From: Euclidia mi
Taxonomy: Eukaryota; Arthropoda; Insecta; Lepidoptera; Erebidae
Length of the DNA: 64,000 nt
Assembly (NCBI GenBank): GCA_944739405.2
Contig: OX123185.2
Coordinates: 12,062,973-12,126,972 of the forward strand
Direction: 5' to 3'
Below the pieces are notes generated by a model. The model was given only the letters and a program-made list of their open reading frames with translations. It made no database searches and was not told the DNA's origin. The position numbers and the translations under genes were made by a program. This document shows positions 1 through 11,715 of the stretch, piece after piece (within the stretch, counting starts at the first letter, position 1; every line of letters begins with the position of its first letter).

Positions 1-224
1 TTCTATTTCACACGTTTTCGTGTGCAATTGTACTAATTTATTATGATAACGATAATAATTTGAATCATGATCAACATTATACAACTTGTCACTAATCTTT
101 GTTAGTCACTCAATTATTATTTATTAGAATGTATGAATTGTTTAAATCTGGTTGGAGTTGTTTTTATCGTGTTTACTTAAATGACTTGTAATATACTTGT
201 CTTGACTTGTAATATAATATTCGA

Positions 225-300
225 CTAGTGGTTTTGCGGTTAGTGATTCTGTCTGCAAAGCCGAAGGTTGTGGGTTTGGTTCCCCGGCGCAAATCTTTGG
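225..300 (+). repeat. tRNA-like SINE head
   Basis: The segment looks like a pol III internal promoter: an A-box-like part (gcggttagtgattctg) and a B-box-like part (gtgggtttggttccccg) at tRNA spacing. The flanks do not pair into an acceptor stem and the B box is degenerate, so I read it as the 5' head of an old tRNA-derived SINE and not a functional tRNA. Confidence 0.5.
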
Positions 301-2744
301 GTCACGAGCACTATTTTTTCCAAAGATAAACTCTAAAACTTTTCAAAGGTAAAGAAACATAATTTTGTAATTTAAACGAAGCTTAATCTAATCTTAATGT
401 CTAAGTAAGTATATGTACAAAGACCATAAAAGAAATTAAAAAAATCAAAAGTGGAAAAAAAAAACACGTAGACACGATTTAGGCGTGCTTCCGCATCAAT
501 GTTATCCGGTAACGTGTACAGAAGGCTTTTATTCTAGCACTATTATTTGTTCTAGGTGTAATTTAACCTTAATATGTATGAAGGTACATCCAATATATAA
601 AAATCTTATGTCGCAGTCCCTATTTGTTACTGATTTCCTCCGAAACGGCTAGACCGATTTTATAATATTTTTGAGTAGGTGGTAGTAGTAGTGGTGGTAG
701 GTCAGATAATAGATTGTACATGGTTAATATTACGTAATGTTGAACCTAATTGAATATACCCATTGGTTAGACATTATTCAGCCCATCTATAAGTATTCGC
801 TGTAGTGCGGAGGCCGTCCTTATATGAACACATCTGTATCAACAATTTGTGTAAAGCCTTAGAACCGTAGTTTCTAAACCACGTTAGTGCATCGTCTTTC
901 CATACACGTATAGAAACCATACCATTCACCTTTGATAATATGCACAAAAGTTAGATTCGCTGCAAACATATGCATACAAAACGAGCAAAATGAATTGTAA
1001 GGCTTCAAACTGATTTTGATCTGACTGCACTAGAGCCGCCATGTTGCGCAAAATGTTCAATAGCTGTTGTTCATCGTGCATACGTTTTGTGAATCCCGTC
1101 ACTAGGTTATAGAACATATACAATAGTAGCATCTGCTCTCAAAACAACCCGCTTGGGTTTCGGTTATAAGGTGTACTATGTGCTTTTCTAACCATCATCA
1201 TCGCCCTAGCGTTATCACGGTAGCATCTACTGTCGCCTTGGAGCCCAGGGCCGCACACTAGATATGACAGAATATTATCCTATGTGCTATTTTAATGTAT
1301 GAATTACATTACTGCGAAACTTCATCAAAATCAGTACGATTTTTGAGCAGATGAGTAACAAACATTAGCTACCTTCACAAAATTTTACGTTATAATGTTA
1401 GAAGGATTCATTTTGTGAATATAAAAAATATAAAAATAACGTCCCGTTCGTTACTTCTATTGTTGACAGGCAATCGAGAAACAAAATCGATAAACGTCAC
1501 TCTATGGACAAGATAAAATAAATTGTTATTAGATAAGCTTGTTACGTCATCTATGGTTGAATGGTGTTAGATAAAACACAATTGACCTACTCCCATACGT
1601 GAACCGTTTAGAGGAGCGAATATTTTCGACAGCATGTTTCAAATTTTGTGTTGCAAATAGTAGACCATAGTTTTAATATTTTATTTTCAATCTCTGTTAC
1701 AATGATTATTGTTTTATGAATAATAATTATCGCGTGATTCTGTATTCCGTATCCTAGATAAAGTGTCTCTATTCCGGTGGCTAAAAATAAATGCTTCTAT
1801 TAATTTTAAGTGCCCACTGACACGAACCAATATCAGAGAACGTATTGACCAGTGTATGATTTAAAAATAAAGGTAAACCAACACATTTTACGTAGATTTT
1901 AACAAGTACATTTGTCAATCGTTTTTGTTACCGCAATAGTATTGAAGCGATAACAATGTATGTACATATATTTGAGAACAATTAGGCGAGGTTATTTTTG
2001 AATATCATATGTAGCTGTAATAAATGATAAGAGTATTTTTTACCTCATCTGCCGGTACGACATTGTATAAATATTTTTCTGGCATTTTAATGGCACTTTG
2101 AACTTTTTGATAAAAACTGTTTCAGCCGACAATCGGATTGTGGGACACTGAACTGTTTGACCTACATTGTGAGGCATTTGTCATTCATGACTGACATTTG
2201 GGTAGATAGAGGTGCGACTTGGTCAAAATTTATACTTGTAAGTCAATACTTACATTTGTATAAAACATTTTCTTCCTAGAATAATTACGTTCGAATAAAT
2301 TCTTTCATTCAAACGTATAACACGTAAACATTTGCATTAACGAGATTTTAGTACCTTTTATTTCTGGTTTTACAAATTTTTAGCACGTCACGAAACGTAC
2401 GTTTACACCTAATAGATTAATTATAATTTGGAAATAATAGCTATTATTATGAATGTATAACAAGTATGATAGAAGTGAAGAAAACCTATACTTAACAGAT
2501 TACGATAAATTATAGTTATTGTAGGCGGTTCTAATCCGCTCGCGGGTTGCCAGTCAAAAATATGTAGGTTATGAAACGCAGCTATGGCAAGTTTACAGTA
2601 ATAATTTTAGCCAAGTAATTTTTTTTGCAATTTTAATTGGTGTATTAGAATACTTTCTTTTTTTAATAAGTTTGGTATAGGTAGGTTTATATAATAGTAA
2701 ACTTTTCTTGATGGCAAATGATATGATATATTTTTTATGAGTAG

Positions 2745-2825
2745 TTAAATACCATAGATATAGTAATTTACACCCATAGTACAAGCTCTGCTTAGTTTGG
2801 GACTAGATGGTGTTGTGTGAATGTG
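2745..2825 (-). repeat. LINE 3'-end scrap, family seen three times here
   Basis: About 70 bp around ctctgcttagtttgggacta recur in the opposite orientation at 21.60 kb and 46.34 kb (actaagcagagc, 'actatgggtacta'). Three diverged copies with this wording show a dispersed repeat. From memory of moth genomes this resembles a LINE 3' terminus, but the family is not identified here. Confidence 0.55.
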
Positions 2826-3764
2826 AATGTATATTATTATTATAATTACTTAAATATTTCTATGTTAAATACCAAGCAGGGCCTTGTAAATTATTTTGAA
2901 TAAATTATAAAATGGTCCCATATTTTATAAAAATACATATATTTAGAGAAAAAAAAAACTATCAACGTTTATCATTTAAAAGTAATATTATATTTATTCA
3001 TGAATAAACCATGTATAAAATGTGCGCGTAATAATGACATGGAGAATTTTAAATAAGTTTGCCTAGCGACGTTTGTCCATGAATCAGTTGACGATAATTA
3101 TGTTTATACACGACGTGTAAATATCAGATATTAAGTAATTAAAATAAACGATTATGTGCGGAAATTGAACGACATTCCTGACCAAGTACCTAACTAAGAA
3201 AATAAAAACAGAAATAAAAATTGAAGTGTCTATCTGTAATTTCAAAATAAGGGGATTTGTTTTTTTGTTTTTTGAGGTGCTTTAAGTTATTTAAATACTA
3301 TCTGAGTATATTATTTATAAGCAAACGTTTGATTTTTATGTGTGTCTGTTTTTCATGTTTGTTGTGGTTAATCTTGGTAACGACTTAACACATTTTAATG
3401 GGACTTTCAAAAGAAAATAGAACAGCAGCAACGTAAAGGCTGTAATTCATCCAAGAAACTTTTAGTTATACACCACGATAATTTAAGATCCTTTAAAAAA
3501 TTCGAAATACATGGCCATATAAGTATACATATTCTTTTCTCGAGTATAGTATAACGCGTATGTAACCGCGGGACACAGCTTGTATAGGACTGAAGCAAAA
3601 ATAGATATCATGCTATGTTGTTTGTTTTTTTTTTTTATACGTTTTCCATACTCAGGATGACATTTCATTTATAATACAAACTTGTTTGTTGTTTTTAGTT
3701 TCTTATCAAACCAGTATACGTTAGATAATACTTGAAGAAATTATCTTCTTCTTTTCGGGAGTGT

Positions 3765-3970
3765 GTAGCCATCTCTAATGTTGGAGTTTGTAGACCGCCC
3801 GAACACCTCCATCATGGTCTAATAATATCCATATTATGTCCTGAGACTAGGATTGGGATCAGCACTAAGTGAATGCTACAACATGCGGTCACCCATTCAA
3901 GTTGTGACCTGCAAAAATATTGCTTAACTTTGCTGATCTATTACGAAAGGTATGTTGAGTCACGCTGAGC
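3765..3970 (-). repeat. 5S rRNA-derived SINE fragment
   Basis: On the - strand the sequence reads as the 3' half of eukaryotic 5S rRNA, with the recognisable words aaagttaagcaat and gaatgggtgaccgcatg in the right order and spacing. About 100 bp of non-5S sequence follows. It is too degenerate for a real 5S gene. A second copy with the same 5S part lies at 26.9-27.04 kb, which supports a SINE3-type (5S-headed) family. Confidence 0.65.
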
Positions 3971-4084
3971 GCTACCTATCTGTAAACAAACAGTTAACTG
4001 CCCAAATGACGTAGTGACATATTCAGACGTCTCGCCGGCGCCGTTCAAAATTGCGCCGAGCGTTTGATCGATTTGATGACATGA

Positions 4085-4190
4085 GACAACACTTTATTTA
4101 TTTATTAAATCTTTATATACACAATGTTTACAGGCGGACTTAATGCCATGGGCATTATCTCCCAGTCTACCTTAGAGTCGTCCAGAGAGA
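4085..4190 (-). repeat. LINE 3'-end fragment
   Basis: The segment starts with an A/T-rich (attt)n end and contains ggcggacttaatgccatggg followed by gcattatctcccagtc, wording that I associate with a common moth LINE 3' terminus. It directly abuts the RTE element that starts near 4200. The family assignment is from memory and not tested. Confidence 0.45.
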
Positions 4191-4197
4191 AAAGAGG

Positions 4198-5940
4198 AAA
4201 TTTTCCTCAGAATACACGTCAATCAAAATCAAGAATGGAAAGATACTGAATGGTAAATCATGCGTGCTGCAGAGATGGAAGGAGTATTTTGACGGTTTAT
4301 TTGAAAGACCGGCGATAGAGACATCGATCGCCGAAATGAATGGTCATAATAGCAATGATGAAAGTGATATTGACGTATATGAGATTATGAAGGCGCTGGG
4401 AAGAATGAAATTAGGTAAGGCTGCAGGATATGATAGGATTACAGTTGAAATGATGAAGGCTGGACAGGGCATCATAGTTGGTCAGCTACAGCGCTTGTTT
4501 AACTTGTGTTGGAGCACCGGCCGAGTACCTGAAGACTGGGCTACAGCTGTAGTTGTGCCTCTTTATAAGGGAAAAGTCTCGGAACAAGACTGCAAGAACT
4601 ATAGAGGCATTAGCCTTCTCAGCATTGTTGAAAAATTGTATGCTAAGGTACTGATTGAAAGAGTTATGGAAGTAACCGACAAGAAGATATGGGAAGTACA
4701 AGCGGGATTCCGAAAGGGTATGGGGTGCACGGATCAAGTATTTTCCTTGCGGTGCATAGCCGAGAAATTCTTGGCCAAAGGTCAAAAGGTCTATTGCGCA
4801 TTCGTGGATTTGGAAAAGGCTTACGAAAAAGTGGTGAGGTATGAAATGTGGTCGGTACTGTCGATGTATGGGGTGAACAGCAGCCTCATACGAGCTCTGA
4901 AATCCCTTTATGAAGATTCCAGAGCTAGTGTGAGGATAAACGGGGCATACACTGACTGGTTTACCATCGAGACAGGTGTTAGACAGGGATGTGTAGCGTC
5001 GCCGTGGCTGTTCAATCTCTTCATGGACAGTTATTTGCAAGATTTGAAACATAGTGACTGTGGATTAAGGATGAATGGGTTACTCGTCAAATGGCTCCTT
5101 TATGCTGATGATCAGGTAATACTTGCGTCTTCAGCGGAGGAGTTGCAGGAGGAAAGGAATGAAAGTGAATGTGAACAAGACGTAAGTTATGGTTTTTGAA
5201 AAGGAGGAATGTGTTACGGCTTGTAATGTTATGATCGATGGACAACGAGTGGAACAAGTGAATGATTTTGTGTATATAGGTACGCTGTTTACTAGGAATG
5301 GTAAGAATGAAGAAGATATTGAAAGAAGAGTTAATGCAGGTAATAGGGTGAATGGAGCTTTGAAGGTTTTTATGAACAGTCATAATGTATCCAAAAAGGC
5401 ACGTTTGGCTGTGCATAGAGGGGTATTGGTACCTACACTTATGTATGGTAGTGAAAGTTGGGTATGGCAGAAGAGTCATGAAAGTAGAATAAATGCTGTA
5501 GAAATGAGAGGACTGAGAAGTATGTGTGGTGTGTCTTTGACTGACAGAGTAAAGAAATGTGTGATAATAGAGTGTTGTGGGGTAAAAGAAGATGTAGAGA
5601 CAAGCATCGAGAAAGGTATGCTAAGGTGGTTTGGGCACGTGGAGAGGATGGATGACTAAAGACAGACCAAGCAGATTATATAAGGCAAGTGTGGATGGGA
5701 CAGGACGAAGGGGAAGACCTAGGCGGACGTTCTCTGACCAGATTGGAGACATCCTAAAAACAGGGCAGGTTAGAAGTACCCTGAACAGAAGAGCATGCAT
5801 GAGGAATCTGATGGGAGTGAATGAAGCAAGAGAGATATGTCAGGATCGTTGCAAATGGCGTTCCGTAGTCTCTGCCTACCCCTCCGGGAAACAGGCATGA
5901 GTCTATGTATGTATATATTATGGAAATGATTAGACAGTAA
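4198..5940 (+). mobile_element. RTE-type LINE, 5'-truncated copy 1
   Basis: This is the 3' half of an RTE-superfamily retrotransposon: reverse transcriptase and C-terminal region but no endonuclease. It is colinear with the longer copy at 42.7-46.2 kb, so its start near 4200 is a 5' truncation, as expected from incomplete target-primed reverse transcription. The 3' end is a very short UTR followed by a (tatg)n-like tail near 5905-5925. The terminal sequence ctgcctacccctccgggaaa is shared with several SINEs in this window. It ends about 35 bp from the 3' end of the CR1-group copy 1, tail to tail. Confidence 0.85.
4216..5900 (+). pseudogene. RTE LINE ORF2 remnant (reverse transcriptase)
   Basis: Three reading frames carry consecutive parts of one protein. 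Frame one (to 5199) has the RT fingers and palm: YRGISLL, GFRKGMGCTDQVFSLR, FVDLEKAY, GVRQGC and the catalytic box YADD. Frame two (5189-5659) continues with MYGSESWVWQK and RWFGHVER. Frame three (to 5902) has GRRGRPRRTF and ends SAYPSGKQA. The breaks are a small deletion plus frameshift near 5150-5190, where about a dozen codons present in copy 2 are missing, and an indel near 5650. The first aspartate of the active site (FVDLEKAY) and the YADD pair are still present, but the gene is dead. Confidence 0.88.
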
Positions 5941-5996
5941 AAGAGGAATGAAGAAATTAGAGTTATGAGAGGGTACAAATTCAAATTCAAATTCAA

Positions 5997-6911
5997 AATC
6001 GTTTATTCATTTGGGTCACAATGTGACGCTTATGAACGTCAAAATAATAAATTTATAAAATAATTACTTAAAGACTCTAAATTTACATTTACTGCCACGT
6101 TCGCAAACCAATAGGTAGAACTATGAGAAAGAACGGGCAATAAAACTCACGGTCACTCTTTTTCTTCGCCAGGTTTTGCATTATACACATAATTTACATT
6201 TTGTAAGGTGTTACACCTTCTATATCACTTGTATATATTTACTGTACATAATAATACTCAAGCATAATACTTTTGATGTTCATTTGGTTAGTCTCCTCAG
6301 AATAGACATGGTGAAACAGGAGCATCCACTTACATTATATATACCTAACAATGCAGGCAATCCGCGAAAGTGATCAGGCCCATGATGGCAATGATGCAGT
6401 TAAATATTAAAATCTAATACCAGCCCGCAAGACCGTCATCGACCAGTCATCGCAAGTAGCACCCGTTCACGAGTATGACGCATATGCCAGCCATCATCCC
6501 TCTCGCCATATTAGAGGGACAGGGATGACCCGACACACGACGCCACCACAAGAAATGACATTTTAGTGAGCATGACGATAACGGTATACGAACCGGCAGT
6601 AAGAAACAATCTATTGGTATACTGACCATGACCGCCAATTACCTCCATTTTCCAGATCGTTATTATGAACATAAATCAGTGGACCGCGTGAAAGAATGCA
6701 AATGTAGAAAGAATTTTGTGAAGGTGACAAGTGAACAACGATATGATCAGGAATAAATAATGTTAAACTACATTCAACAAATCGTAATAATATCCAAATC
6801 CTGCAAAAATCATGTGTTCACGAGGCACCTCCACTTAACATGTTACTAATTAAGAAGAGAGTATTTTACACAGTCATAAATATAACAATAATGGTAATTT
6901 TTAAAAAGCAA
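5997..6911 (-). repeat. Long 3' UTR of CR1-group copy 1
   Basis: No coding capacity is seen. The stretch is the 3' untranslated part of the element, recognised because nearly the same order of words recurs after the ORF2 stop of copy 2. The small ORFs inside it (for example 6447-6638) occur in both copies because of shared descent and have no protein-like features. Confidence 0.75.
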
Positions 6912-9765
6912 CTAGACCCATGATGTCTTGTCATCTAGAAATTTTTTAATAGTGTAATAACCTCTTTTTAAAAGAAAATTCCTAGTAGTAGTTTTAAATT
7001 TGTGCAGAGGTAAATTCATTATTTCCAGAGGTAATTTGTTGAAGAATTGTATACCGAGTCCTGCAAATGAGTTATGAACTTTATGTAGACGGTAGTTAGT
7101 GCCCACTAGTTTATGCTTATTCCTTGTGTTCACTTTGTGCACGTCACTATTTTTACGGTAAAGAGTTAAGTTTTTCTTAACGTACATTAAATTAGCAAAT
7201 ATATACTGCGATGCAACTGTAAATATTTCTACTTCTTTAAATTTATCTCGTAAAGAATCTCTATCACCTAACTTATATATTGCACGTATGGCCCTCTTTT
7301 GAATAACAAAAATTGTCTGAATATCGGCCGCCGTACCCCATAATAGTATCCCGTAAGACATTACACTGTGAAAGTAACTAAAGTAAACTAGTCTAGCAGT
7401 ATCTACGTCTGTGAATTGGCGAACTTTCGTAACTGCAAATGCTGCAGAACTAAGTTTGACTGCCAGACAGGATATTTGGGCACCCCACTGAAGGTTACAA
7501 TCTAAAGTTAAACCTAAAAATATAGTTGAATTAACTAGGTTAATTGTTTCGTTATTTAAAACTATATTAGTAAGAACATTTTTGACATTCGGCAAAGTGA
7601 ATTTCACACATTTTGTTTTGCCAGAGTTAAGTAGCAAATTATTTGTCGTGAACCAATGTAGTACTTGCGCAAGAGAATTATTTACGCTGTCAATTTTACT
7701 TGTATTACGATCAACTTTAAGAATAAGTGAAGTATCGTCAGCAAAAAGAACAATATCACATAGATTTCTAAAAAGAAACGGACCAAGAATAGAGCCCTGT
7801 GGAACGCCCATTCCCACTGGCAAACCTTGAGACCTACTTCCACTAACATCTACATACTGAACTCTATCTCTAAGGTAACTGGCAACAAGATTGAGTGCGC
7901 TATCTCGAATACCATAATGGTTGAGTTTACGTAAAAGTGTATCATGTTCAACACAATCAAAAGCCTTTGACAAGTCGCAAAAAACACCAATGGCATCCTT
8001 CGAATTTTCCCAAGCGTTAAAGATATGTTTTAATAGAGTTACACCGGCATCAACGGTGGAGCGACCCTTAGTGAAGCCATACTGCTCACTGTGCAATAAA
8101 TTATTTGTGAGAAAGTGGCTCTCTAACTGATGCAAAATAACCTTTTCAAAAATTTTACTGATTGCAGGCAAGATAGAAATTGGCCGAAAGTTACTAGGGT
8201 CGCTCTTGGATCCTTTTTTGAAAAGTGGTATCACCTTGCTGTGTTTCATTAAATCAGGAAATACCCCTTTATCCACGCATCTATTAAATATTGCAGCTAA
8301 ATATGGAGCTATGCTAAAAATGATTTGGCGAACAAGACTAACTGAAATACCCCATAAGTCAATAGATTTCTTAATATTGATGGTCTTGAAAGTCTTGAGG
8401 ATGTCATTGGTGTCAATGTATTTAAAATTAAACAGCACATCACACTCATTCACATTGCCCCTAACTAACATCTCTGCTTTGCTTGGGCATGAGTCTAAAC
8501 ACTTGGTTGTTTTCACTGGTATGTTTATGAAGAAGTTGTTAAAAGCCTGAGCAACATCAATTTTCTTTGTAACTATTTCTCCATTACATTTTAATTCATA
8601 GCTATTATCTACTAACTTAGCTCGACCAGTCTCACTGTTAATAATGTTCCAAGTTGTTTTTATTTTGTTCTTGGATTCTTTAATTTTATTACTTATAAAT
8701 ATAGACTTAGCTGAAGCACATGCTCTCTTAAAAACTTTTGAGTAATTTCTTACATATTCAATAAATGAAGGATTAAAATTGTATTGCTTCATACCATACA
8801 GATCATACAACCTAGATCTACTTTTGTATATTCCTTCTGTTGCCCAATCACAAAATTTAACTTTAGAGCTCTTGGCAAATGTCTTCTGCTTAAAAATTTT
8901 ATTGTACTCATTTTTAATAACATCAAATAACCACTTATATAATTCATCTGGATCATCGTGAGTTAAGTCAATGCTGGCGATCTTAGCAGCAACATCATCA
9001 CTAAAGCGATTAAGGCGAGCAGAGGTCATAGGCCTACATGTGATTTTTTGTACTGTAGGGGTTGTATTAGTTGGAATTACAACCTTTTGTCCACAGTGAT
9101 CCGATGTCAAGTCACTCAAAACAGCTTTACTTAAGTACAAACAATTGCAAAAAATATTATCTAAGCATTTAGAAGAATGTGAGGTAGTTCTGGTTGGTTC
9201 AGAAAATAAAACATTCAAATTAAATGACATAAATAAACTAACTAACCTAGTACAAGTTGGTGATTGTTCTAACAAGTTAGCATTAAAATCACCACATACG
9301 ATTATTGACTTCCTGCTGGAACTTAAGTGTTTTAAGACGTCCTCCATGATGCTTTCAAATTGGCTAAAGTCACTTTGCGGTGGTCGGTATACACAGACTA
9401 TGACGTGTTGCTCAAGTTCAACACAAGATATCTCAGCATAGAAAGTTCGGCTATGTCCTTTCGTTCTTTACATTTAATACTATTAGAAACATATATGAGA
9501 GAGCCACCACGAATAGCGTTCTTTCTTACGAATGCACTAATCACTGTATAAAATTCATTATTGAATATTAATTGGTCACCTCTTAACCAATGTTCTGTAA
9601 TGCATAATACATGCAACTTATGTTTCTTTAAAAATAAATCTATCTCTAATTCTTTGCTAGATAGGCCTTGTATGTTTTGATGAGCTAAGTTTAAAACACA
9701 TGAATGCCTATCTGTTGTCTCATCTAGTAGTTTAAACTAATAGATTTGTCAATACTACTATCGGT
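6912..9765 (-). pseudogene. CR1-group ORF2 copy 1 (endonuclease-RT), broken
   Basis: The main frame (9347 to 6912, 811 codons) holds the end of an APE-type endonuclease (CGDFNANLL, TSDHCGQ), then RT (FRPISILP, GFTKGRSTVDAGV, FCDLSKAFDCVEH, GVPQGSILGP, FADDTSLI near 7730-7750) and a C-terminal region. The endonuclease start (HQNIQGLS, CITEHWL) is in another frame upstream (9398-9616); about a dozen bases are missing near 9440 compared with copy 2. Between RT motifs GVPQGSILGPFLF and FADD, 11 residues present in copy 2 (containing YINDLP) are missing in frame, which should disrupt the palm. No ATG lies in the ORF2 frame between the stop near 9737 and HQNIQGLS. Both lesions make it inactive. Confidence 0.88.
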
Positions 9766-9831
9766 ATAACTATTATCTACCAAATTCCTAAGTACTCTAG
9801 TAGTACTGCGTTCACTATGTAAATTAAATGC

Positions 9832-11324
9832 TTATAATTTAGCAAGTTGTCGCCTATATATAAAAGAGAGATACATAGTATCTTTTGTTAAAAAGAAATT
9901 ACTAATAAAAATATTAGAGTCAAAAAATAAAATATGGTCACTATGACTACAAGTGCTATTATATAATAATAGATTTAATTTACCTATCTGGTTATATTCT
10001 TTATAGGATAAGTTATTGGAATATGGATTACCATATTCCAATAACTTATCCTATAAAGATGTGCATTAGCACAGACAATAAAGTTGCACCCCACTTTAGA
10101 ACTTTGTTCTATCATAATATCTGATAAAGCTAATATTTCTTTCTTGGTAACTAGTAGGCTATCGCCATATAAAATTATAACTGTAGAATGTTTATTTAGT
10201 CTAGCATACTTTAATTTATTAATTAACATAGACATTCCTTGTCCTGGTGAACAAATATTTTGTATTGACCGATCAGTATAACTATTGATCAGGCTACCCA
10301 TACCAATTCCTAATTGGTCAGAAAAAATTAAAACATTGTTATCTAAAACCTTATTATTTTCATTATGTAACAATGTGTCAGAACCATGACATGTTTTCGA
10401 AGGATATTTATCTTGAAAGTCACTATATAACTTGGTTGTACAATTAGGTGAAGCCTCTAACTTATGATTTGAACAATTTAAACAGTTACCGTTGTTGGTC
10501 ATAGAGAGCAGTTGTTTTAGATTTTCTCTACCAACTCTGCTAATTTCATCATATTTCAATATATATTCCTGTGTTTCACTTTGATGATCTATTATCAATT
10601 TGTTGAGCTGTGCATTTAATGATGTGATTTGTGTTTGCAGCTCACATGTGTGTTGTTCATATTGTAAACGGCTACAGGCTAATTGCTCACTACTATCCTT
10701 AAGCTTAGAAACTAATAACTCACTCTCTTTAACTAAGTCATGGTTAATTTGTGTTAAATCTACAATTTTCTTTGACCTCTTATAGCCTAAGTCAAGTCGC
10801 TTTATTAATTTATTTAATTTTGTCAATTTCCTAAATTTACCATTTGACACCTTATATGTAAAGTTACAATTACATTTTACAGATTTAAAAATATTTGCCT
10901 TTCCACCAATGACTTCAGAGAACAGGTCCTGGTTTGCTGCGCTGCTTAGTGACTGAATGGAATTCTCCAAGGTTGTTATTTTGGATTGAGCTTCACTCAA
11001 GCTTTTTTCCAACTCCATGATGCGACTGAGCTGCCTCATATATGTATCATCGCAGCTACTATATGATCTGACTTCTTCCTGCAGTCTGTCCCGCTGGTCC
11101 AGAATGTCCATATGTTCTATGTGGAGTTCCGTCAATTGTGCTTTCAGTTGTGAGACTTTGTCATTAACACACTTAACTACACTGAGGAGAAGATCAGATA
11201 AATTGAGGTTTTGTTCATGGTTACAGCATAAGTATTGAAAGTAGAAAGATAAAATACTGGGGAGAAGTTGAAGATGTAAGAATAGTATAAAGGGTAGTGA
11301 GAGCACGCAAACTACGGCGCTCAC
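9832..11324 (-). pseudogene. CR1-group ORF1 copy 1, split by an inverted insertion
   Basis: ORF1 proteins of CR1-group LINEs bind RNA and often carry coiled coils and an esterase-like domain. Here residues about 45-130 are heptad-rich (coiled coil) and a middle basic part follows (KLTKLNKLIKRL). Near residue 330-420 an SGNH-esterase-like core appears: IFSDQLGIGMGS, SPGQG, IILYGDS. The expected block-V histidine position reads DTMYLS. The frame is broken near 10.0-10.06 kb: a 38-bp insertion containing an inverted copy of the adjacent 29 bp shifts the frame, and the remaining C-terminus continues in the frame that ends at 9832. The first residues (MSAVVCVLSLPF) look unlike the rest and may be host flank. 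Confidence 0.75.
9998..10059. repeat. Perfect palindrome, 29-bp arms, 4-nt spacer
   Basis: Arm 1 is 9998-10026, the spacer atta is 10027-10030, and arm 2 is 10031-10059; the arms are exact reverse complements. It sits in ORF1 of CR1-group copy 1. Copy 2 has no counterpart of one arm, so the palindrome was created by insertion. Confidence 0.95.
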
Positions 11325-11345
11325 GTATAGGAAGCCACTTCAATA

Positions 11346-11715
11346 ACTTTCTGAAAAAAAAAACGACAATTCGATGTTACAAGCCTGGGTGAGCTTTGCG
11401 TCCGTTGATTGTATGTTTGTAGAGTCATCCACGATACGATTTGTTCCTACTGCGAGAGAAATTTTCATAAAACAAGAGAAAATTTTTTATACAATAAATG
11501 GTATAAGTAGGTACCTAGATTTTCCGTTAATTTAGCCTTATGTTTTTAAAATCCAGTATTGAAATCATGCTCTATGAACTTGATTAAATTTGTGTAAATG
11601 AAAACAGATAAATGTAAGAGTAATTAAAATGTAAGTAGGTTTGTTTGCTAAGTAAATGCCGACACTGATAAAGCGACTTTCAATTGAGCTTAGCATTTTT
11701 AGGTACCAAATGTAC
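11346..11715. other. Spacer between CR1 copy 1 and a SINE
   Basis: AT-rich non-coding DNA with a run of ten A near 11354. I see no gene or recognisable repeat. Confidence 0.5.

Larger units (their letters stand above)
1..3760. other. AT-rich non-coding stretch
   Basis: No ORF longer than about 70 codons is present and none resembles a known protein. The stretch is AT-rich with short homopolymer runs. It holds a tRNA-like SINE head (225-300), a segment near 1280-1400 whose wording (attempted contact with a Helitron-type repeat, with 'gagtaacaaacat') recurs near 35.2 kb, and a LINE-tail scrap (2745-2825). I see nothing else in it. Confidence 0.6.
5972..11345 (-). mobile_element. CR1-group LINE, copy 1
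   Basis: A two-ORF non-LTR element with a long 3' UTR. The tail is a (tttgaa)n-type repeat at 5972-5996. The 3' UTR (about 5997-6911) matches that of copy 2 (13160-14140) block by block, for example the words around aggagcatccacttacatta and gacagggatgacccgacaca. ORF2 lies at 6912-9765 and ORF1 at 9832-11324. The 5' border is unclear; homology with copy 2 cannot be followed past about 11.05 kb because copy 2 is truncated there. The exact clade (CR1, L2, Daphne or a relative) is not resolved. Confidence 0.85.

Noticed and set aside
4486..5052. 188-codon ORF on the - strand
   Set aside because: Antisense shadow of the RTE reverse transcriptase.
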